In this document: positions 6,839 to 6,942 of the stretch, in pieces
Position numbering within the stretch: the stretch's first letter is position 1
Layout of the letters: every line of letters starts with the position of its first letter
Source of the DNA: JAUNSR01 sp036655755
Lineage (GTDB): Bacteria > Bacteroidota > Bacteroidia > Bacteroidales > JAUNSR01
DNA length: 6,942 nt
Reading direction: 5' to 3'
NCBI GenBank assembly: GCA_036655755.1
Contig: JAVVPN010000120.1
Location: forward strand, 1 to 6,942
The notes under the pieces: model-generated
The model's database searches: none
Seen by the model: the letters and a program-made list of their open reading frames with translations, nothing else
What the model was told of the DNA's origin: nothing
Made by a program: the position numbers and the translations under genes

Positions 6839-6942
6839 ATGTATATCGTCAAATACCATGGAAAATTCGGTTTCATAAAACCGTGGACAGCTGTTCGTGA
6901 CGCGAGTGGAGGAGAAACCTTCAGTCAGCAGTTTCTTACCCC
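6839..6942 (+). CDS. Partial cas operon gene, probably a Cas effector subunit (Cas5-like?)
   Basis: An open frame starts at the ATG at 6839, 11 bases after the cas6 stop, and runs off the right edge with 34 codons visible. It begins MYIVKYHGKFGFIKPW and continues TAVRDASGGETFSQQFLTP. The position right behind cas6 in the same direction makes a Cas protein very likely. The first strand followed by a glycine-containing FGF segment recalls the N-terminus of Cas5-type RAMP proteins, and in Bacteroidales the Cas5p (PGING-type) variant would be a candidate, but this is a weak recognition from 34 residues. A Cas8-type large subunit or another effector protein is also possible. A competing ATG at 6835 in another frame ends after 21 codons (stop 6898-6900) and is rejected as the start. 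Confidence 0.75.
   Translation, partial: MYIVKYHGKFGFIKPWTAVRDASGGETFSQQFLT

Noticed and set aside
6835..6900. Short frame from the first ATG after cas6
   Set aside because: It stops after 21 codons, whereas the ATG four bases later opens a frame that runs to the window edge.

Overview
The window looks like chromosomal DNA from a member of the Bacteroidota, most likely the Bacteroidales. The evidence is the long TlpA-type thioredoxin lipoprotein with an N-terminal region typical of that group, the scarcity of Shine-Dalgarno sequences, and the style of the AAA_14/DUF4143 ATPase and the Cas6 protein. The species cannot be named from the sequence alone.

Layout. (1) Positions 1-3981, minus strand: a two-gene unit read right to left. 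A fused alpha-beta ADP-forming acetate--CoA ligase (1921-3981) is followed after 24 bases by a thioredoxin-fold lipoprotein (1-1896). (2) Positions 3982-4032: a short AT-rich divergent gap. (3) Positions 4033-5259, plus strand: an AAA_14/DUF4143 ATPase with an uncertain N-terminus; a perfect 28-bp palindrome lies in its 5' end, just before the Walker A motif. A small terminator-like hairpin overlaps its stop codon. (4) Positions 5299-5694, plus strand: a small ASCH-domain protein. (5) Positions 5695-6167: a 473-base non-coding gap with an 84-bp GC-rich imperfect inverted repeat, a second small hairpin, a perfect 12-bp-arm inverted repeat, and an AT-rich leader. (6) From 6168 to the right edge: the start of a CRISPR-Cas operon, with a complete cas6 and, 11 bases later, the first 34 codons of another gene running off the window, probably a Cas effector subunit (possibly Cas5-like). 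No CRISPR array is inside the window.

How the genes work together. The minus-strand pair is metabolic and envelope-related: energy conservation from acyl-CoA and a periplasm-facing redox lipoprotein. Their shared function is not obvious. The plus-strand ATPase and ASCH genes are accessory genes of poorly known role. The right end is the entry to an adaptive immunity locus, separated from the rest by repeat-rich non-coding DNA. The most notable unexplained structures are the 28-bp palindrome and the GC-rich hairpin island; the Cas portion is a known kind of system, and its subtype cannot be settled from what is visible.
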